The position numbers were made by a program, and so were the translations under genes. From Isoetes taiwanensis (Eukaryota > Streptophyta > Lycopodiopsida > Isoetales > Isoetaceae): a DNA stretch of 64,000 nucleotides. Where the stretch lies: positions 1-64,000 of the forward strand of contig JAJEKV010000841.1 of the NCBI GenBank assembly GCA_021234155.1, read 5' to 3'. Shown here one piece after another: positions 11,630-22,700 of this stretch. Every line of letters begins with the position of its first letter. Within the stretch, counting starts at the first letter, position 1. The notes below the pieces were generated by a model. The model was not told the DNA's origin. It saw nothing but the letters and a program-made list of their open reading frames with translations, and did not search any database.

Positions 11630-12065
11630 CATTTTTGTACATTCCTTATTGCATTTGGAATATATCCTTAATGCATTGAATGAAAGGAACATTCCTTATT
11701 ACATTGAAAGGAATATTCCTTAATGTCTTGACAGGAATATTCCTTAATGCCTTGAAAGAAATATTCCTCAATGCCTCAAAAGAAATATTCCTTATCGAAT
11801 TTTAAGGAATATTCCTTAATGCCTTGACAGACATATTCCTTAATGCCTTGAAATGAATATTCTTTATTGCATTCAAAGGAATATTCCTTAATGCCTCAAA
11901 AGGAATATTCCCTGATGCCTTGAAAGGAATATTCCTTATTGCATTCAAAGGAATATTCCCTGACGCCTTGAAAGGAATATTCCTTGATTGTTCGAGAGGG
12001 AATATTCCCTAATGAGATCAATGTTCCTTAATGCCTTGAAAGGAATATTCCTTAATGCTTGAAAG
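11630..12065. repeat. Tandem array of about 25-base GGAATATTCC repeats
   Basis: Roughly 15 units follow the pattern GGAATATTCCTTAATGCCTTGAAA, with variation in spacing and in the second half. Each unit contains the perfect palindrome GGAATATTCC. The array ends directly inside the start of the next open frame (12055). Confidence 0.88.
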
Positions 12066-12324
12066 GAATTCTGAACTCTGGAATTCCTTGATCACTCACC
12101 AAATTTTCCCTGATTATCTCTTCTTGTCAGAACATACTTTCGTCCCCGGTACTGTGGAATTTGAAGTGGAAATCACTAATTCTTGGCTGGAAGAATTTGT
12201 GGGTTCGAGTGCATTTGGTCCATCAGGGATTTTTAGAGTAAATTGTGATTGGTTGGATCATAAGATTTTTGTTGAAATCTATTCTCAGCGAGATCTTGCT
12301 CAATTCGGTGGGATTTCCCCCTAA
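12055..12324 (+). CDS. Unrecognised open frame 1 beside the repeat array
   Basis: 89 residues, starting in the last repeat unit. The composition is protein-like, with segments TFVPGTVEFEVEITNSW, SSAFGPSGIFRVNCDWLDH and KIFVEIYSQRDLAQFGG. It is followed by three more plus-strand frames within 1.2 kb, so it may be the first exon or open frame of one gene. The family is not recognised. The start inside a repeat is doubtful, and the true start may be an upstream splice junction. Confidence 0.35.
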   Translation: MLERNSELWNSLITHQIFPDYLFLSEHTFVPGTVEFEVEITNSWLEEFVGSSAFGPSGIFRVNCDWLDHKIFVEIYSQRDLAQFGGISP

Positions 12325-12437
12325 AATTCTCTGAATTGAATGTTCCTCTCCTTGCAATTGACCAGTCTAATGGGAATGGCAATCCGATCTCTCTTGGTTA
12401 ATTTTGGTTCTAACTAAAGGTATTTTTCCCCTTTCCG

Positions 12438-12803
12438 TTGTTCAATTTTTTGCATGTACATTTGTTGGTTCACACTAAAGTTTCTGCAATGGTCTCTAAT
12501 TGTCTGAAAAACCCTAAACATTTAGCATTCCTTCACGCATTCGCCAATCTTTCGGCTCCGGAACGATCCTCTATCCTCCAAAATTTGATGTCCTTTCAAG
12601 AAAATCCTGCAGACACCATTCTCTTTGGAAATTTTGATAATCTGCTTCCCTCGTCTTTTGATATGGACCCCATTACTCATGAAGTGCCCTTCTGGGATAA
12701 CCTTTCTGCGGATCCTGACCATAGAGGCATTCATCATCCTCTTAACCCGGTCACTCGGATTCCTTTTCCTTACGGAATTGCAAGAAATCACCCGGAAATT
12801 TGA
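12438..12803 (+). CDS. Unrecognised open frame 2
   Basis: 121 residues. The segment from KNPKHLAFLHAFANLSAPER through FDMDPITHEVPFW looks like a soluble, mildly acidic protein. It continues in another frame at 12810 (DERLKRTRIPHLQQRKMG), which suggests one frameshift or a short intron near 12803. The family is not recognised. It could be a gene inside a transposon or a remnant of a host gene. Confidence 0.35.
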   Translation: MFNFLHVHLLVHTKVSAMVSNCLKNPKHLAFLHAFANLSAPERSSILQNLMSFQENPADTILFGNFDNLLPSSFDMDPITHEVPFWDNLSADPDHRGIHHPLNPVTRIPFPYGIARNHPEI

Positions 12804-12809
12804 TCGGAT

Positions 12810-12995
12810 GTGGAGCTGGATGAGAGACTAAAGAGAACCAGGATACCTCACCTCCAGCAACGGAAAATGGGCATCTACAATGGTATTTCCTTGAATCTTC
12901 CAGTTCTTCATTCTAAAATTGATGCTCTCTCTCATTCTGCTGTTATCATAAAAGTTCAGAAATGTGGCATAAAGCTTGATAAATATTGGGTTTAG
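12810..12995 (+). CDS. Unrecognised open frame 3, probable continuation of frame 2
   Basis: 61 residues with ERLKRTRIPHLQQRKM and SLNLPVLHSKIDALSH. It begins 7 bases after frame 2 stops and has similar composition. I infer that it is the same reading unit after a frame change. No family recognised. Confidence 0.3.
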   Translation: MELDERLKRTRIPHLQQRKMGIYNGISLNLPVLHSKIDALSHSAVIIKVQKCGIKLDKYWV

Positions 12996-13032
12996 GGTTT
13001 AAATGTAGTAGATTCTAACTTATTCCTTTCTG

Positions 13033-13494
13033 ATGATCCTAGAATATCTTAACTTTCTGCGTGGAGAAGGAAGAAGCAAATTTGACAGCCTCTCTCCTTT
13101 CAGTAATCAAGTTCAAGATCAGGTTATGCAAAATGACATTGCGACATCTATGGAATCATATCTTATGAGAAGAGATCATAGAAGATATCAAAAAGAAAGT
13201 GAAGATCTATGGGCTGCTATTTTCTGCAGAGAAGTTGTGCAGGTCCATTGCTTATGGTTCTTTTTATCAGTCAACAACTTCATTCTTTCTGAAGCACAGT
13301 TGACAAGATATAGATCAATGTATTACAACCACAAGCTGATTGCTGATCACTATGGATCCTTGTTGATTCTTTTGGAGGACAAGGACAAATTTCGACTGTT
13401 TCACACTAACAACTGGTCCCCTGACCATTATATCTTTGGATCAACTGATGCCTTCAACACTTACTTTAACTCTATCTTCTTTTTCGACACATGA
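13033..13494 (+). CDS. Unrecognised open frame 4
   Basis: 153 residues and the longest frame of this group. The N-terminal half is rich in charged residues (MESYLMRRDHRRYQKESEDL). The C-terminal half contains RYRSMYYNHKLIADHYGSLL and LLEDKDKFRLFHTNNWSPDH. GTGCAGGTCC after REVV could be a splice donor near 13240. No known domain is recognised. With frames 1-3 it may form one broken gene of about 1.4 kb. Confidence 0.4.
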   Translation: MILEYLNFLRGEGRSKFDSLSPFSNQVQDQVMQNDIATSMESYLMRRDHRRYQKESEDLWAAIFCREVVQVHCLWFFLSVNNFILSEAQLTRYRSMYYNHKLIADHYGSLLILLEDKDKFRLFHTNNWSPDHYIFGSTDAFNTYFNSIFFFDT

Positions 13495-14079
13495 TCATCC
13501 ACTGTTCTAGCTTACTTTTTTGGTGGATTATCCTGTTGGCAGGTTAACATTTTTGGCAGATGCTTCAGATGCTTCAAGATGCATTTAAAGAAAAATACTC
13601 TAAACATATTTTTCTATTGGCTGCTGGTTACCATATTTTGTTAGTGTGCAGATCATAAATTCTGCACCTTGAAATTCCTTATTGGCTTTAATGTTTGTTT
13701 TGGTATGCTATTTCAGTAAAGGCATACTTTGATTTGTACTTTGCATTTTATAATTAATGACAAAAACTGTCATTAACTTGAGTTGCAAACTAAATACCAA
13801 AAACTTGAGTTGCAAACTAAATACCAAACATGTTTCTTATATCTGTACAGAAAAGGATAGAAACAGTAGAAACAGTTCAGTTAACTAAAAGAACAGTGGA
13901 AACTAAGAGAACAGTTAAAAGCAAAAAAATTAGTCACAACAGTTGTAGAGAAGAGGAGTTTTGTCATTAATCAAAAAGCTTTACAAAAAATAGTCACACG
14001 GACTATTGCAAAACAATTGAAACCCAAGATTAAAAAAACAAATCTAAAAACTAATCAGGGCTGGCAGCAGGCGTGATCT
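13495..14079. other. AT-rich stretch with small duplications
   Basis: No gene seen. The phrase AACTTGAGTTGCAAACTAAATACCAAA occurs twice in tandem near 13776-13830. Runs of AACAGTTAAAAG-type sequence follow. Confidence 0.5.
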
Positions 14080-14440
14080 TCAGGCGGGGGCCATCCTCAG
14101 CTCTATATGAAGGTCGTCCTCCATGGCATACATCTTCATTTCCAGAAGACGCTCCTCATCAGAGTAACCTCGATCAACCCATTCGAGAACCCGCATTGAA
14201 CAAACAGCTTGTGCCTCATTGATAAGTTTTTCAACTTCTAGTGGAGTGAACTTGGCCACCATCAGAAACTGGGATGGCCTCCTGATGAAGACACGGATTC
14301 TGACCGAGCTGGCGATGAAGGAGCAGGCACAATAGCTGGAGTACTCCTGCGAACTGTAGTTTTGAACCTCGCCATTGAGCTCGATGTCGGGATAATGGAC
14401 GGAATGAAGCTGACCCGAGGAAGATGGACGGAATGAAGCT
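14080..14440 (-). CDS. Unrecognised short minus-strand coding fragment
   Basis: The C-terminal part reads MVAKFTPLEVEKLINEAQAV and continues through LEWVDRGYSDEERLLEMKMY to a stop at 14080. An upstream frame (MARFKTTVRRSTPAIVPAP) could be its start after one frame change near 14270. The basic, Ser/Pro-rich N-terminus resembles the first exons seen at 26.8 kb and 60.7 kb only in general style. The family is not recognised. Confidence 0.3.
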
Positions 14441-14711
14441 GCAGGGCAGAATTTTGGGAATAAAATGGATGTTTGCATGCATACGATTTTGGGAATGAGG
14501 CAGAAGAGGAAAGGGATATTTGCATGCATACGATTTCACACCTCGGGACCCGAGCCACCCACCTCAATATTTTTGCAAATGTAAATATGAGACCAATTCC
14601 TTGGTATGCAAATGGGCTCAAACCTAACACAAAGTTAGCAATATCCCACATGCATATATCACAAAAATCGTGCGCATATATAAATAAATAGTTTGCCAAC
14701 AAACCCGAAGA

Positions 14712-14932
14712 ATGGAAGTCTTCCGTGATAACGGCTCCAGCCAAGAGATAGATAGCTTGTACTTCCGCTAACACTTCTTTGAATAGATGGAATGTTTAAA
14801 TTTTCTTTCATATGTTATTATGAAGATGATGGATACTTGAACGGTGTTTATATTCTTTCTTTCTGCTCCCTCCATGTATTGGGATTAAAGGAAGGGTAGA
14901 GACCTGAAAGCCTCTTAGAATTAGAGATGTTT
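14712..14932 (+). repeat. Duplicated 220-base segment (copy 1)
   Basis: From AATGGAAGTCTTCCGTGATA to AGCCTCTTAGAATTA this matches 17889-18362 almost base for base. The second copy carries a SINE that is absent here, so this copy shows the empty target site (TTTTCTTTCATATG). Confidence 0.85.
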
Positions 14933-14939
14933 CTAGCTA

Positions 14940-15800
14940 AACCCCTTAAAACCCAATAATTGCGGCCTGTGCACAAGAGCCAACCTGGCCGTGGATGCTA
15001 TGATATGGTTCAGCACCAAACACCGGACACAATTGGACAAGTGGGGGTGGAGCCTTGCTGAGCGTGAGTATTGGGACTACTACAGTGTGCTAGGCTTATA
15101 GTCGATCACTGTGCGTAGGCCGGATATGGGTCTGACACCTCCTGGGTCAGAGGATATGGCCTTTATGGACGTCCTCGCGGTTTTGCATAGATTTAGGGGG
15201 TTAAGTTGGGTATGGATACGGGTGCTGCAGGTGTGGCAGGTATCCTCTAGCACACCCATGGAACCGTTGTAGTCCGAGAAGAGAAGCTTCTCTGACCTGC
15301 CTCTTTGGACCGGGGAGATATAACCCGGAGTAGTCCCATAGGATAATTCCTTGGGATTGTGTCTCGGAGGGCTACAAGCACGTCATAGCATGATTTAGCC
15401 TATCTACAAAGTGTGCACAGAAGGGGCGGATGGAGTGGACTACCCTATCCAGAAAGGGCCAAATTCAAACTAAAAAGGGTCGATTTTCCCTGGGAAGGAC
15501 CGGATCAGAGAAATTTAAGTCTTTCTGGAGCTACCCGACAGCCGTAATGAGTTGTTCGTCTTTTTTGTTGATGCTTATCTTTGTTTTTTTATGCTTTGTT
15601 AATTATATTTTATGCTTTGTGAGATTTCTAATAATTAGTGGAAGACTATGACTCTAGCATTAATAACATACGTAAAAGGCTAGCAAATTAGTTGCAGAGA
15701 AGGATTGGATTGGAGTTACTGAGCATGCAAGGCCTTGGAGATCGCATGAAGATTGGCATCAAGTGTCTTCTTTTAGGTGGGATTTTTCACCAATATATTT
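14940..15800 (+). mobile_element. LTR-retrotransposon-like repeat, plus orientation
   Basis: The section 15440-15800 (GGCCAAATTCAAACT, TATTTTATGCTTTGTGAGATTTCTAATAATTAGTGG, GGCCTTGGAGATCGCATGAAGAT) is the reverse complement of 48870-49190. The upstream part, with many TGGGTC/CCGGATATGG phrases, looks like LTR or untranslated retroelement sequence. There is no gag-pol coding region and the boundaries are uncertain. Confidence 0.5.
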
Positions 15801-17300
15801 GTGATTTCATAGGCCATGATCAAAGATAAGCATGCCATTGGATCGAGTTGAAAAGAGGATCAAAGTTAAGTTTCCTATGACGTAGTTTGTGTGTAAGCGT
15901 TTGAGCTATGGTTGAGATACTTGGAAGAGAAGAAGCATAAATCTTGTGGGGAATATGCCGAATTTCGTCTGGATGTGGTTGAAATTGTAGGGAAAGGACT
16001 GATTTGAGGTCGATTTGGTTGTGAATATGAACAATCAATGCCTTGTGAATCTTCTCCAATGATACCGGATTTGGAACGACTTGCTTTTTGTTAGTTATAT
16101 TTGCTCTTGTTTTATTTGTGTCTTATTTGTGCCCTTTTTTCTATTGTCTTGTTAGCACATTGATATTTAAGTGTAAATAAATAACAAGGAGTCCAAAAGG
16201 AAAAAATGGAAGTATCAAGGGGCTTGGATATAGCAATGACCCTTTGCCGAGAAAATACAGGCAAAGCTGCAAGAGATTTGGGTAAAACACAAAGGACAAA
16301 AATATGTAAGAAGTTGAATTGCCTTGAATAATATATAATAAATAATAATATGTAATAAAGATTAAGAAGTCTAAAGATTTGAAAGTTGCTATTTCTTGGC
16401 TTGTGGAGATGGAACTCATATTAACTGTGTCAAATTGATTATTAGCTAACGATTTGATTTTTTTAATATGAAATAATAAAAACCATAGGTAAGGGATCTA
16501 ATATCGATATTTGCATGAGATTGAATCTAGACAAAATGTACAAAGAGAGCCATGAGAGACTTGGGGCTTTTGAATATAGCATGGAGCATGGCTAGCCTAA
16601 AATATGTAACTGTAAGTTGTCTAAGTTGTTGCACTATATTTTATCAAGAGCCTCATAGCTAATGGATTCCACGTATAAACTGTTAAAAAATGTTGCATTC
16701 TTTATGGGGGAATGGCCGTGATACAATTTGCTAAGAGAGTGCAGATGTGTTGATCTACATCAATATGACAGTTGTGCTGTGACTTCTTCAACAAGTTTGA
16801 ATTGTTGGCATGATCTTCATCGGTAAGCTAAGTTACTTCAATATGGGTAAGTTGTAACCTCGACAAGAAAGAGTATGATCTAGGCACACGTTTAGTAAAT
16901 ATTCTAACAAACATCACATGTCATTGTCCTAGTCATTGCACCACTATTGTCTTGTTATTTTGTTAACTTTTGGATCTTACAGGGTCGGACTTCCAAGTTC
17001 GGTGGCCTGGATTTCTCCCCATGTTTCTATGTTCTATATATTTGTGCTCTGTGACACCGGGCGTTAGTTCTCCTGGTCGAGATTGCTACGTCAGTCAACT
17101 CTTGTGAACTCTAAGAGGTCCTCTCGTACCAGACGCGTGCTGGGAAGGGTATGCGCATACGAGGTTCACCCCACCACCCCTTCTGAGCTTGAAATGTAAA
17201 AGGCCGTTTAAACATCGCTAACGGGCCTGTGTGTAGGCTGGCTAAGCTACCCATTGTCCCGGAGTTTGTTTATGATAGTTTGGTACTCTGGTGATGTTCT
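15801..17300. other. Repeat-derived or intergenic stretch
   Basis: No coding sequence recognised. The block near 17040-17260 (ACACCGGGCGTTAGTTCTCC, CTCTCGTACCAGACGCGTGC) looks like the untranslated part of an LTR element. Confidence 0.4.
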
Positions 17301-17308
17301 TGCTCCTA

Positions 17309-17390
17309 ATGTTTATGATGTTCATTTGTGTCATTGTCTAGCATTGCAATGTTTATGATGTTCATTTGTGTCATTGTCTAGCATTGCACC
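17309..17390 (+). repeat. Tandem duplication of a 40-base unit
   Basis: AATGTTTATGATGTTCATTT...GTCTAGCATTGCA occurs twice, head to tail and without a mismatch that I can see. A perfect copy suggests a recent event. Confidence 0.85.
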
Positions 17391-17434
17391 ATAGATTCTC
17401 GTGTCTTTGAGTTGTTATGTTTGTTATCCAAGAT

Positions 17435-17560
17435 TCCGATGTCTTGGAAATGCGACACCCAGATCTACTCGAGCAGTCTCCAATGGGTCCGTTACAGGCA
17501 CTAATGTGATTTCACCCCTACCTATATTATTTCTGCCAGAATATTACTGTGACATTCCAT
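17435..17560 (+). repeat. Dispersed repeat (copy shared with 19683-19800)
   Basis: GATCTACTCG...CCAATGGGTCC(G/A)TTACAGGCACTAA(T/C)GTGATTTCACCCCTACCT(A/G)TATTATTTCTGCCA is shared with 19683-19800. It is probably a retroelement end. Confidence 0.7.
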
Positions 17561-17888
17561 GTATTTATACAGTATACGTATGCATATCATGACATGTCAC
17601 CAATATTTAACTAGACCCCTAAGGGTCAATAGGGAATAATTTGGGTTCACTTAAAAGGGATTTTGTTAGTTGTGCTAATAAAATTAGGAGATAAATAATC
17701 TAATTATGCTAATTAGGTTATAATTAGTTAAATGGAACCCATAGGGGAGCGCCACCTGGCCCAACTCGATTGGCCAAGTGGGACTTGCCAATTGGAAGGA
17801 GAAATTGGGGTCCTACCTCCATCTCGCCCCAAAATCGATTAGGGAAAGAAGAGAGGAAGAGCAGCTACCGGTTCTGCCAATAGACCAA

Positions 17889-18362
17889 GAATGGAAGTCT
17901 TCCGTGATAACGGCTCCGCCCAAGAGATTGGTTAGTCCCTAGATAGCTTGTACTTCCGCTAACACATCTTTGAATAGATGGAATGGTTGAATTCTCTTTC
18001 AGCACACCATCTGTGCATGACTTGGCATTATATATACTTGAGGTTCTAGATAAACGTCTGCAATTACTGAGCCCTCAGTAGTCATTATCTAAGCTTGTCT
18101 AGTATCATCATTACTGCAAAGGTTTTTCCCTTGAAAACCTTTCGAGGCAGGGGTTTTTTAATCCTAGTAGTAATGATTGTACTAGCCCATTGTATGGGTC
18201 CCATGACCTATTGGTCTCCGTGGACGTTAAAAAAACTATTCTATTCTATTCTTTCATATGTTATTATGGATACTTGAATAGTGTTTATATTCTTTCTTTC
18301 TGCTCCCTCCATGTATTGGGATTAAGGGAAGGGTAGAGACCTGAAAGCCTCTTAGAATTAGA
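17889..18362 (+). repeat. Duplicated segment (copy 2) interrupted by a SINE
   Basis: Matches 14712-14932 on both sides of an insertion at 18002-18254. It ends exactly where the chitinase copy B downstream flank begins (GACAACTACATAAGCACACC at 18363), so it marks a duplication junction. Confidence 0.85.
18002..18254 (+). mobile_element. SINE-like insertion with target-site duplication
   Basis: About 250 bases ending in GGTCTCCGTGGACGTTAAAAAAA and CTATTCTATTCTATTC. It is flanked by TTCTCTTTCA on the left and TTCTTTCA on the right; the uninterrupted copy at 14790 has a single TTTTCTTTCATATG. The body matches the minus-strand copy at 4960-5210. Insertion into a duplicated segment shows that it moved after the segment was copied. 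Confidence 0.75.
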
Positions 18363-18663
18363 CAACTACATAAGCACACCTATTGAAAAAATTATTGTAT
18401 GTAGTTCGAAAAAAAAGATGTTAAGGCGATGGCTCCGCCAACTGTAAATTCTTGTATTGGATATAACTGTTCACAAGATGATCTAGATGTCGAAGATGGA
18501 AATTTATAAATAATACATTATTATCCAAGAAAATTTGTTAAGTACTATCAATCTTATTAAACACTACTAAGATGGCCTTTCAAATGCCACATCTCATTAG
18601 TTTGGTTCATTACATACATCTTATTGCATATAATATCTAATCAAATGCCCAAGTGTGGATCAG

Positions 18664-19404
18664 TCAGAGGAACGAATAGAGGAAGCATAAGAAGTCCTGT
18701 TGATCATAATAAACGCACTGCAGCATGACCCCACCATAATTAGAAGAATTAGTGATAATAGGGAGTACGTCGGACTTAAGAACACCACTAAGTATGTAGC
18801 CGATGCGCGCAAAGATGATCGAAGCAGGGAGGCCCATGAAGATTAATGTACTCAAGTTAGAGCTCCATTCATTCCGGGAAGAAATGAGGTTAGAGGTGTC
18901 CCCATTATATTGGCATTCATCATTTTCATAAAATTGGACATAGACATAATCAAAGTGGCGTAGGGGTAAGAGAACAGAGCCAAGTTTAGAATCGTGGTAA
19001 GAACATCCAGAGCCTGACTTATGTATAATTTTTAGAACCAAAGAAGAGATCCGAGGTTATTGACCAGGTCGACGACGTCAAGGGTGTCCCCGGACTCGAT
19101 ATCAAGGTCAATACCGTCTAAAACAAATGGAGCCAAGGGGGGCGAGCCGCCACCGCTAAAATAGTTAGTCCAATGTAGCTAGCGATTTCCGGGCGCCGCT
19201 AGAATCGTGAGTTTGTAGCTGCTAGTACCGCCACCTAAAGATAGCAAAATTTTGATCCGTTGCTTTGGCACCGCTAATCTCCTAGGCGAGGGCTTTGCAG
19301 CCCCGGAAGAGGGGTCGCAGAGGGCCCGCCAGATCTAGTCGGGCATCCCGCCTTCGCCAAATTGGTTGAGAAAGGATAGCATTATTATGTCATAATTGTC
19401 ATAA
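18664..19404 (-). pseudogene. Class III chitinase copy B, 5'-truncated pseudogene
   Basis: The catalytic core DGIDLDIE is still readable near 19100, and the C-terminal part (YVQFYENDECQYNGDTSN, GVMLQCVYYDQQD) is open from about 19041 to 18664. Several frameshifts lie between 19040 and 19390. The signal peptide and the first 45 or so codons are missing: similarity stops at about 19404, where repeat sequence (CTACTCGAGGTCTCCCCATG) begins. The Q in place of the conserved Trp after GGVML is shared with copy A but not with C. An extra base near 18700 shifts the last residues. Not functional. Confidence 0.85.
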
Positions 19405-19800
19405 TTGATCTACTCGAGGTCTCCCCATGTATCCATTACAATCTCTCCCACTAGAACTATGCTCGTCCTCGAGCATGACAAGACCATAGGCCACACCATC
19501 CCATGGTGTCCAAGACCAAGTCATAACCTACCATCCAATGGTATTTTGCATCATACTTGCCCCCATGGAGACTCGAACTCGAGCCCTACTTTGATATCAA
19601 ATATAACGCCTTAACCGACATGCCCCTAGCCAACCGGGCAAACCGCTCTAGACATTTATAAGTAGTCGCTTCTAACCATTTATGCCGATGTCTCGAACGA
19701 GACACCCGGATCTACTCGGCGCCTCCAATGGGTCCATTACAGGCACTAACGTGATTTCACCCCTACCTGTATTATTTCTGCCAAAATATTACAGTCATCA
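19405..19800 (+). mobile_element. Retroelement-like repeat abutting chitinase copy B
   Basis: Contains phrases such as ACTTTGATATCAAATATAACGCC and GGAGACTCGAACTCGAGCCC, and the 3' part shared with 17435-17560. It replaces the 5' end of copy B, so it is a candidate cause of the truncation. No coding domain seen. Confidence 0.5.
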
Positions 19801-20300
19801 AAAAATAATAAAAATTATACCATTTTGTTCGAAATTTGGAGACGAATTTATGACTTTATATGTGGTAAAACCTAACCTAAAAAGTTTATGGGGTCTGAGA
19901 GCACGCCGCTCTCTGTTCTTGCAGAGCCAAGCCAAAAGGTGAATCAAAAGTTATCAATTTTGGAGCAGCATGGGCCGATTTTTCATCTCACTCAAGAGCA
20001 TTATAGCTCATAGTTTCATTCATGTTATGTATTTGATGCTTTTGTTTATGAAGTATATCCCACAATTTGAGACTGCGAAATTTCCCACGTTCCTTCCATA
20101 GTTATTTGAAAGTCGTATTTAATTAAAGTGGGACAAATCTTGAATTTTGGGACTCGGACTGAAAATGGGACTCACACACCATAAAAGAAATTTCTGAATT
20201 GATTGCTTGAATAGAATTACACATGACACACATAGAATTGGGTTACTTGTTTTCCTCATAAATTTTACAAACCACTAGTTGAGATAGTTTTCAAACTTCT
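19801..20300. other. AT-rich stretch without a gene
   Basis: No frame with recognisable similarity. It lies between the repeat at 19.4 kb and the transposon remnant at 20.3 kb. Confidence 0.4.
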
Positions 20301-22700
20301 CAATATTATGTGCCCTCATACAATGATATAGCATGGAGGTTGCTCATGGCCTTGTCCATCTCCCTTCTTGGGATCTTGTGTGTGTTGTCCTTTGCAACGT
20401 GAGAACTTGGATATGACCATACCACACACTCCACCAATTCCCTCCTTTGAGGGTCAGCATAATTTGCCCTCCACTTCTTCTCCCCCAGTCGGTGTATTGC
20501 TCCTTCAAGTTGCCCTTCTTGTGTCTCCCAATGGGCTCCCAATATTGAATTTGGAATCCGGATCTAACTCCTCTCCATCGAGGCATAGTGGTGGTTATAT
20601 CGAGAGTTCCACCCCTAACCATATTGGACAGTCCTCATCATCGTGCCTTACTAGCACAAAGTATCCTTCCTTGATGTCCTCAAAGGGATCCCACTCAGGA
20701 AGATCAAACCACTTCGGCTTTGAGGCCTTATTTCCCACAAAACCACTTGGAACCCTTGTTGGGACCCAAGTGAGCATTCTTAGACGTGCTTGCACCTTGA
20801 GAACCCTCCCATCTTGACTCGGCAAGAACCCGCCTCTTAGCTCCCTCCCACATGGCTGCTCGGGTTTCCAAGCATGTCACAACTTTCTCCCAAGACTTGA
20901 TTAGGAGTCCATTTGATTTTTTCTTAAGAGTGGAGGTGTGCTTTCCATTTCTAACATCATCCCAAAGGTGTGTTATGTAATCCTTGATGCCCTTCACCAG
21001 TTGGCTAGAGTCTTTGACTGCTTGAAGGGGAGGTAGTGGTTTTGGTTGCCCTTTAGGAATGAGAACTTCACCAAAGAAGCACCCCTTTGCCACAACTCGA
21101 TACCTTGTACAGGGCATCCACAACTTGTCACCTGGTCTCCACTTATATTGCATGATTGGTATTCCATCCCTAACCCAAAACTTGAACCGAAGTGGCTTTG
21201 TGTGTCCTGTCAACTGGTCCTTACCATCTAGCAAGTATCCTTTTACAAATGATTTCCAATCGCAACCTCATCCATCAAGAAAGCCATTGGGTTGGGGTCA
21301 ATGCAGCTCTCAAACACATCCATTAGTTCGGGGAGAGTGGTCACGTTTTCTCTCTTGAGCTTGGTGGAGAAAGTTCCAAAGAATCCATCTATATCATCAT
21401 GCGTATGCCCAACCATCATGAATCCCACTTTCACAACTTTGAATACTCCCACTGGCATCCAAGTATGACATTGCCCCAAACATCCATCTATTCTGTTTTC
21501 TTTCCCAGCTTGTCCAACCGAACACATAGCTCCTCGTGCGGTGATTTCTCAAGTAAGGGGAAATCATCCCAAGTCCTCCTTGATTCACTAGACACCTTGG
21601 ATATGAGCTTTTTTATCGCCTTTGGTAACAAAGCGGTTGATCATCCATCAAAGCCTCAAAATGGGTCTTTGAAGGGGAATACCTCCTCCCTTCTATCGAT
21701 CCTTTCTCTAGTGTTCTCGTGCACTTGAAAATAGAGCTCACATGGAAGTTTGGATCATCTCTCCATAGATCAAGCACAAAATGACCATATGTTCCAGGTT
21801 CCATGACCACGTGTTAATACACCCGCCATACTTACTTTCAAAAAGCGTTTTGACAACGCTTTGGGTAAAAGGATCTAGCTTTGGCAAGAAAGTCTTGTGT
21901 TGGTCCATCTTATCATGAATTATACACAAAAATTTGTGTCACCGCATCTCAGAAAAATGTTCTCCACCGCCAATACAACTGTCTACATGATATTTGGTCC
22001 CTTTGGTGATCTGCAAATTGCTCCCTAATTGCCATTCTTTCTTTCTCTATTGCAGTTGATGCAAGTGTATCCTTGAGTTGAATGCAAGTGTTGCACTTTG
22101 AGAATGGCATGTGTTGTAGGACACTCACGCCCCAGAAGTGAGTGCTCCATAACTTACTGAAATGTGATTGAGAAAGAGGCCTACCTCCAAGTAGTTTCTA
22201 GGATGGAGTTGACCTCCCAAGGCACTCCTTTCGGATATAGTGTTGTGGCAACACTCTTTTGCACCACTGACACAGGCTTTCGCTCACCTTCGGACTTGTG
22301 AGGCATAGATTGAGACATGTATCTCACAAAGCTCTCAAGACTGCGAATGGCCTTTAGAGTATTTGCTCTAGTTTTCAAAGTGAGTGCATTACCATGTTGG
22401 AACAAAGTGTGCCCTTTTCTAACTTGCTCCCAAAGATCGTAGAAATGAAGACTTGCTCACCCCAAGAATCCATCTCAATGCTCTCATACATACCTTCATG
22501 CCCCTCAATTGATATAGTAGCCAGTCCTGTGTTTTCATCATAGCCGGAATTCCTACACAAGGAGTAAATGAAATTAATCCTATCTTTTGAAGCTGTCCAA
22601 TGTATTGGGACCTTATCCGCATCGAGGTCATCCACATTAGATCGCGACTGTGCAATCTAAGGTTGCAAACACTCTTGTCCCCTAATTGCCTCCGTGTTTT
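20300..22700 (-). pseudogene. Transposon protein of the DUF7869 type, multiply frameshifted
   Basis: Read on the minus strand, fragments occur in the expected order. First comes HDKMDQHKTFLPKL (21738-21929). Next is a block with KENR and VGVFKVVKVGFMMVGHTHDDIDGFF (21243-21527); the G-H-T-H-(E/D)-D-I-D motif is the hallmark of the DUF7869 family. Then follows YKWRPGDKLWMPCTRYRVV (20728-21234). N-terminal fragments lie at 22181-22635. DUF7869 proteins are found in transposon-like genes of animals and non-seed plants; the His/Asp cluster suggests a nuclease-like core, but the mechanism is not established. At least five frame changes make it non-functional. Element ends not found. Confidence 0.65.
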
